This document shows, in pieces, positions 61,397 through 64,000 of a stretch of DNA of 64,000 nucleotides. A program made the position numbers and the translations under genes. The stretch covers positions 372,001 through 436,000 of the forward strand of contig NZ_SIUB01000003.1 of NCBI RefSeq assembly GCF_004310425.1, given 5' to 3'. The notes below the pieces were generated by a model. It searched no databases and was not told the DNA's origin. It saw nothing but the letters and a program-made list of their open reading frames with translations. Source of the stretch: Hansschlegelia quercus (GTDB lineage Bacteria > Pseudomonadota > Alphaproteobacteria > Rhizobiales > Methylopilaceae). Each line of letters starts with the position of its first letter. The first letter of the stretch is position 1.

Positions 61397-61847
61397 AGGT
61401 TGTGTCCCACAGAATTAGGGGAAATCCCTTAGAAATTTCAAAAACTGCGAAGATTGTGCAACCTCTACAGCCTCACGAAGGCCGGGCCGCGATCTGCGAG
61501 CTGACGAAGGCGCTCGTCGAGCGCACCTGCAACCTCCAGCCAATGCCGCCGGCGAACCTTGATATTTTTGGCGGAGCCGAGTGCAGGTATAATGGATCGC
61601 CAGCTCTCAGCCGAGGCGATCTCCAATGGATTTCTAATCTTACGTCGAGCAGCCAAATAAATTCGAGCGTCAGAGCGCACATGCTGCCCTGGAAGGTAGG
61701 AGCCTCAGGACGGCTGACGATTGTATCCGCAATGGATGCAATCTTGCTGAAGACAGCCTTCTGAAGTTCGCGACGCCATCCTTTCCGGGGCTTCGGTCGC
61801 GTCAGGCTCCGCGCCATCTTCCGCGCGCCTACGCGGAGGCTTTTGCG
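61397..61847. other. Low-information stretch with weak reading frames
   Basis: Overlapping frames occur on both strands (61402-61764 plus; 61473-61817 and 61465-61680 minus). Only the last looks protein-like. Sequence is less GC-rich than the surroundings. No repeat of the tRNA-Arg 3' end is visible. Confidence 0.4.
61465..61680 (-). CDS. Doubtful small protein, 71 aa
   Basis: From GTG 61680, with AGGG 7 bases upstream. The frame gives a basic, helix-prone protein (DARIYLAARRKIRNPLEIAS, KVRRRHWLEVAGALDERLRQL) with no known domain. An overlapping frame on the same strand (61473-61817) is less protein-like. It may be a decayed fragment of a longer gene. Confidence 0.3.
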   Translation of the reverse strand: MRSDARIYLAARRKIRNPLEIASAESWRSIIPALGSAKNIKVRRRHWLEVAGALDERLRQLADRGPAFVRL

Positions 61848-62039
61848 TCAGGCGGCGTATTTGATCGCGAAAAAGATGAGCGCGCCGTTCATCGCAAGAA
61901 GCATGAGGACGGCGCTCACCACGCCGGGCATCTGGCCGTTTGTCGCCTTCGAGTATGAGGCGATCTCAGGAGCGGCGTGCGTGCGGAGCTTGCGTGGGTT
62001 CGATCGGCCCGAAGGGCTTGGGTGAAAGTGCGTCGACAT
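61848..62039 (-). CDS. Small single-pass membrane protein, 63 aa
   Basis: The C-terminal half is one transmembrane helix (VVSAVLMLLAMNGALIFFAIKY); the N-terminal half is soluble and His/Ser/Pro-rich. No family is recognised. ATG 62039 begins 13 bp after the stop of the next upstream small gene, suggesting a two-gene transcript. An internal ATG at the TM segment is also possible. Confidence 0.45.
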   Translation of the reverse strand: MSTHFHPSPSGRSNPRKLRTHAAPEIASYSKATNGQMPGVVSAVLMLLAMNGALIFFAIKYAA

Positions 62040-62052
62040 TGGCGGGCCCGCC

Positions 62053-62289
62053 TCACCACTGCCGATCGAGAACGTCTTCGAGCGTCTCCGGGTCCTGCTG
62101 GTATTCCCAGCGTCTCCCGATCGGGTCGAACCGGCAGAAGACCTTTCCTCGAGAGGCCGACAGCTTGCCCGTCGTCAGTCGGACGGGAAGAAGAGGATCG
62201 TATCTGTGCCAGCGGCCATCCCTGGGAGGGGTCTGCCGCCCGAAACGGAAGCGGATCGGAGCCAAGAGGGCGTTGATCGAAGTGTCCAT
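62053..62289 (-). CDS. Small hypothetical protein, 78 aa
   Basis: From ATG 62289, with AGGGA 7 bases upstream. Beta-rich with many Arg/Asp/Trp residues: RDGRWHRYDPLLPVRL, KVFCRFDPIGRRWEYQQDPETLEDVLDRQW. No known domain, but the composition is strongly protein-like. It is followed by the small membrane protein gene. The frame continues upstream to 62373 without better evidence. Confidence 0.55.
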   Translation of the reverse strand: MDTSINALLAPIRFRFGRQTPPRDGRWHRYDPLLPVRLTTGKLSASRGKVFCRFDPIGRRWEYQQDPETLEDVLDRQW

Positions 62290-62441
62290 GATCCGGTCCC
62301 TGCGGGGTGACAGATACGCTGACACATGCCGATAGGGTGCGCAATTAAGAGTTGCTAAAACGTTATTGCACAACCAAAAGCTTGTTTGGAGCCTGTGCGG
62401 CTCGTAGGCCTCTCTTTGCGGCCCCCGCCCGCTCGCACAAC

Positions 62442-62469
62442 GAAAAGCGGCCCCACGAATGGGGCCGCT
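62442..62469 (-). terminator. Intrinsic terminator of the secreted small protein
   Basis: On the minus strand AGCGGCCCC/GGGGCCGCT (9-bp stem, 6-nt loop) is followed by TTTTCGTT. It lies 38 bp after the stop at 62507. Confidence 0.82.
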
Positions 62470-62506
62470 TGCATAAGCTACCGGTGCTACGTAACCCGCT
62501 AGGCGG

Positions 62507-62806
62507 TTACTTCGGCTTCGGCTGGGCCGGGTCGTCGCCCGGGGTCGCGCCGACCGTGCCGGGCGAAGTCGCGCCCTTTCCGGCGTCGCCAGTGCCCTTG
62601 TTCTGCTCGCGCACTTCCTGCGGGCTCGTGGCGATGGTCGGCGCGGTGTGCTGCATCGCTCCGGTCGCGCCGGGAGACGTCTGCTTCGGATCGGACTGTG
62701 GGTCCTTACCTGCGGCCGCAGGCGGATCGACGGTCGACGGCGTGGTCTGGGCGAACGCGGCGCCGGTGGAAAGCAAGACGGCTAACAGTGCAGCTGAATA
62801 CTTCAT
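62507..62806 (-). CDS. Secreted Pro/Thr/Gly-rich small protein, 99 aa
   Basis: A Sec signal (KYSAALLAVLLSTGAAFAQ) leads to a ~80-residue low-complexity region rich in Pro, Thr, Gly, Lys and Asp (TVDPPAAAGKDPQSDP, ATSPQEVREQNKGTG). No cysteines and no globular domain; it is probably disordered in the periplasm. Similar short proteins are common in Hyphomicrobiales, function unknown to me. It has its own terminator and is separated from its neighbours, so it is monocistronic. Confidence 0.65.
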   Translation of the reverse strand: MKYSAALLAVLLSTGAAFAQTTPSTVDPPAAAGKDPQSDPKQTSPGATGAMQHTAPTIATSPQEVREQNKGTGDAGKGATSPGTVGATPGDDPAQPKPK

Positions 62807-63051
62807 GCAGTGTCCTCCCAGTGTCGCGCGTCAGGGCGCGCTTGCCGAGGTAAATGACCCAAGCCGGGAATTAGTTCCCGGCTTCGACTTAAGAGTCCTT
62901 AGGATCGCCCCGTACGCATCTTCTGCTCGTTTCTGCGGAGGGGCCGGGCGGTCCAGACCGCGCGGAAGATCTCGCCATTTCCGGACCTTGAACGCTGGCC
63001 TCGACCGCCGGCCATTAGGAGCGGTCACGGAGACGTGAGGTTGGACTCCCC

Positions 63052-64000
<949 letters not shown>

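Noticed and set aside
61402-61764. Plus-strand 120-aa open frame
   Set aside because: No ribosome site, no domain, and it overlaps more protein-like minus-strand frames.

Overview
The window is about 64 kb of GC-rich, densely coded chromosome from an alphaproteobacterium, most likely order Hyphomicrobiales (Rhizobiales). The signs are a GcrA cell-cycle regulator with CtrA-, DnaA- and GANTC-type sites in its leader, an HWE-family histidine kinase, C4-type 5-aminolevulinate synthase, a bifunctional CysNC, DUF2125/DUF6030/DUF6476-type proteins, MetX and ApaG. I cannot fix the genus. Most of the window is ordinary core genome; accessory DNA is concentrated at 55.5-57.6 kb and 61.1-62.5 kb.

Layout. 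0-9 kb: the end of a DUF2125 protein, then a surface-polysaccharide locus (ThDP enzyme, SDR and KpsS-like protein on the minus strand; KpsC-like protein, LTA-synthase-like membrane enzyme and OPX export lipoprotein on the plus strand). 9-19 kb: housekeeping genes (metX, hemA, dapB, gpmA, a TraB/GumN-type protein, an LpoA-like lipoprotein, rsmI-yraN, gshB-mepA). 19-24 kb: a NitT/TauT-type ABC importer divergent from a NikR-like repressor that is followed by lrgA-lrgB, with a perfect 28-bp palindromic operator between them. 24-29 kb: DUF763 protein, YafK-type L,D-transpeptidase, a dioxygenase/hydrolase pair, tRNA-Glu(CTC), DUF6476 and rluD. 29-35 kb: cysD-cysNC, a retropepsin-like protease, pgm, and a duplicated hairpin element. 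35-42 kb: CAP lipoprotein, large MscS channel, HWE kinase with a single-domain response regulator, VOC protein, DUF6030 protein. 42-46.6 kb: apaG, hslO, argF-argD and gcrA. 46.7-54.6 kb: the phosphate regulon, transcribed phoR > pstS > pstC > pstA > pstB > phoU > phoB, with Pho-box-like repeats and a divergent ppk2, so uptake, sensing and polyphosphate metabolism are together. 54.6-57.6 kb: a beta-hydroxyacid dehydrogenase, then a repeat-rich island with a small GIY-YIG nuclease between palindromic repeats and a small zinc-ribbon protein. 57.6-61 kb: M48 metalloprotease, SNase-like protein, cation diffusion facilitator. 61-64 kb: tRNA-Arg(CCT), a group of tiny unknown genes, a secreted Pro/Thr-rich protein, and part of mmsA.

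The most interesting signals are: (1) the NikR homologue, which keeps only two of the four nickel ligands yet faces a perfect NikR-length operator shared by an ABC importer and a NikR-LrgAB operon; (2) the GIY-YIG gene bracketed by palindromic elements inside a mosaic of repeat families; (3) the cell-cycle-type control region of gcrA, with a leader terminator ahead of argD on the other strand. All homology statements come from recognising motifs and family features by eye; no database search was run.
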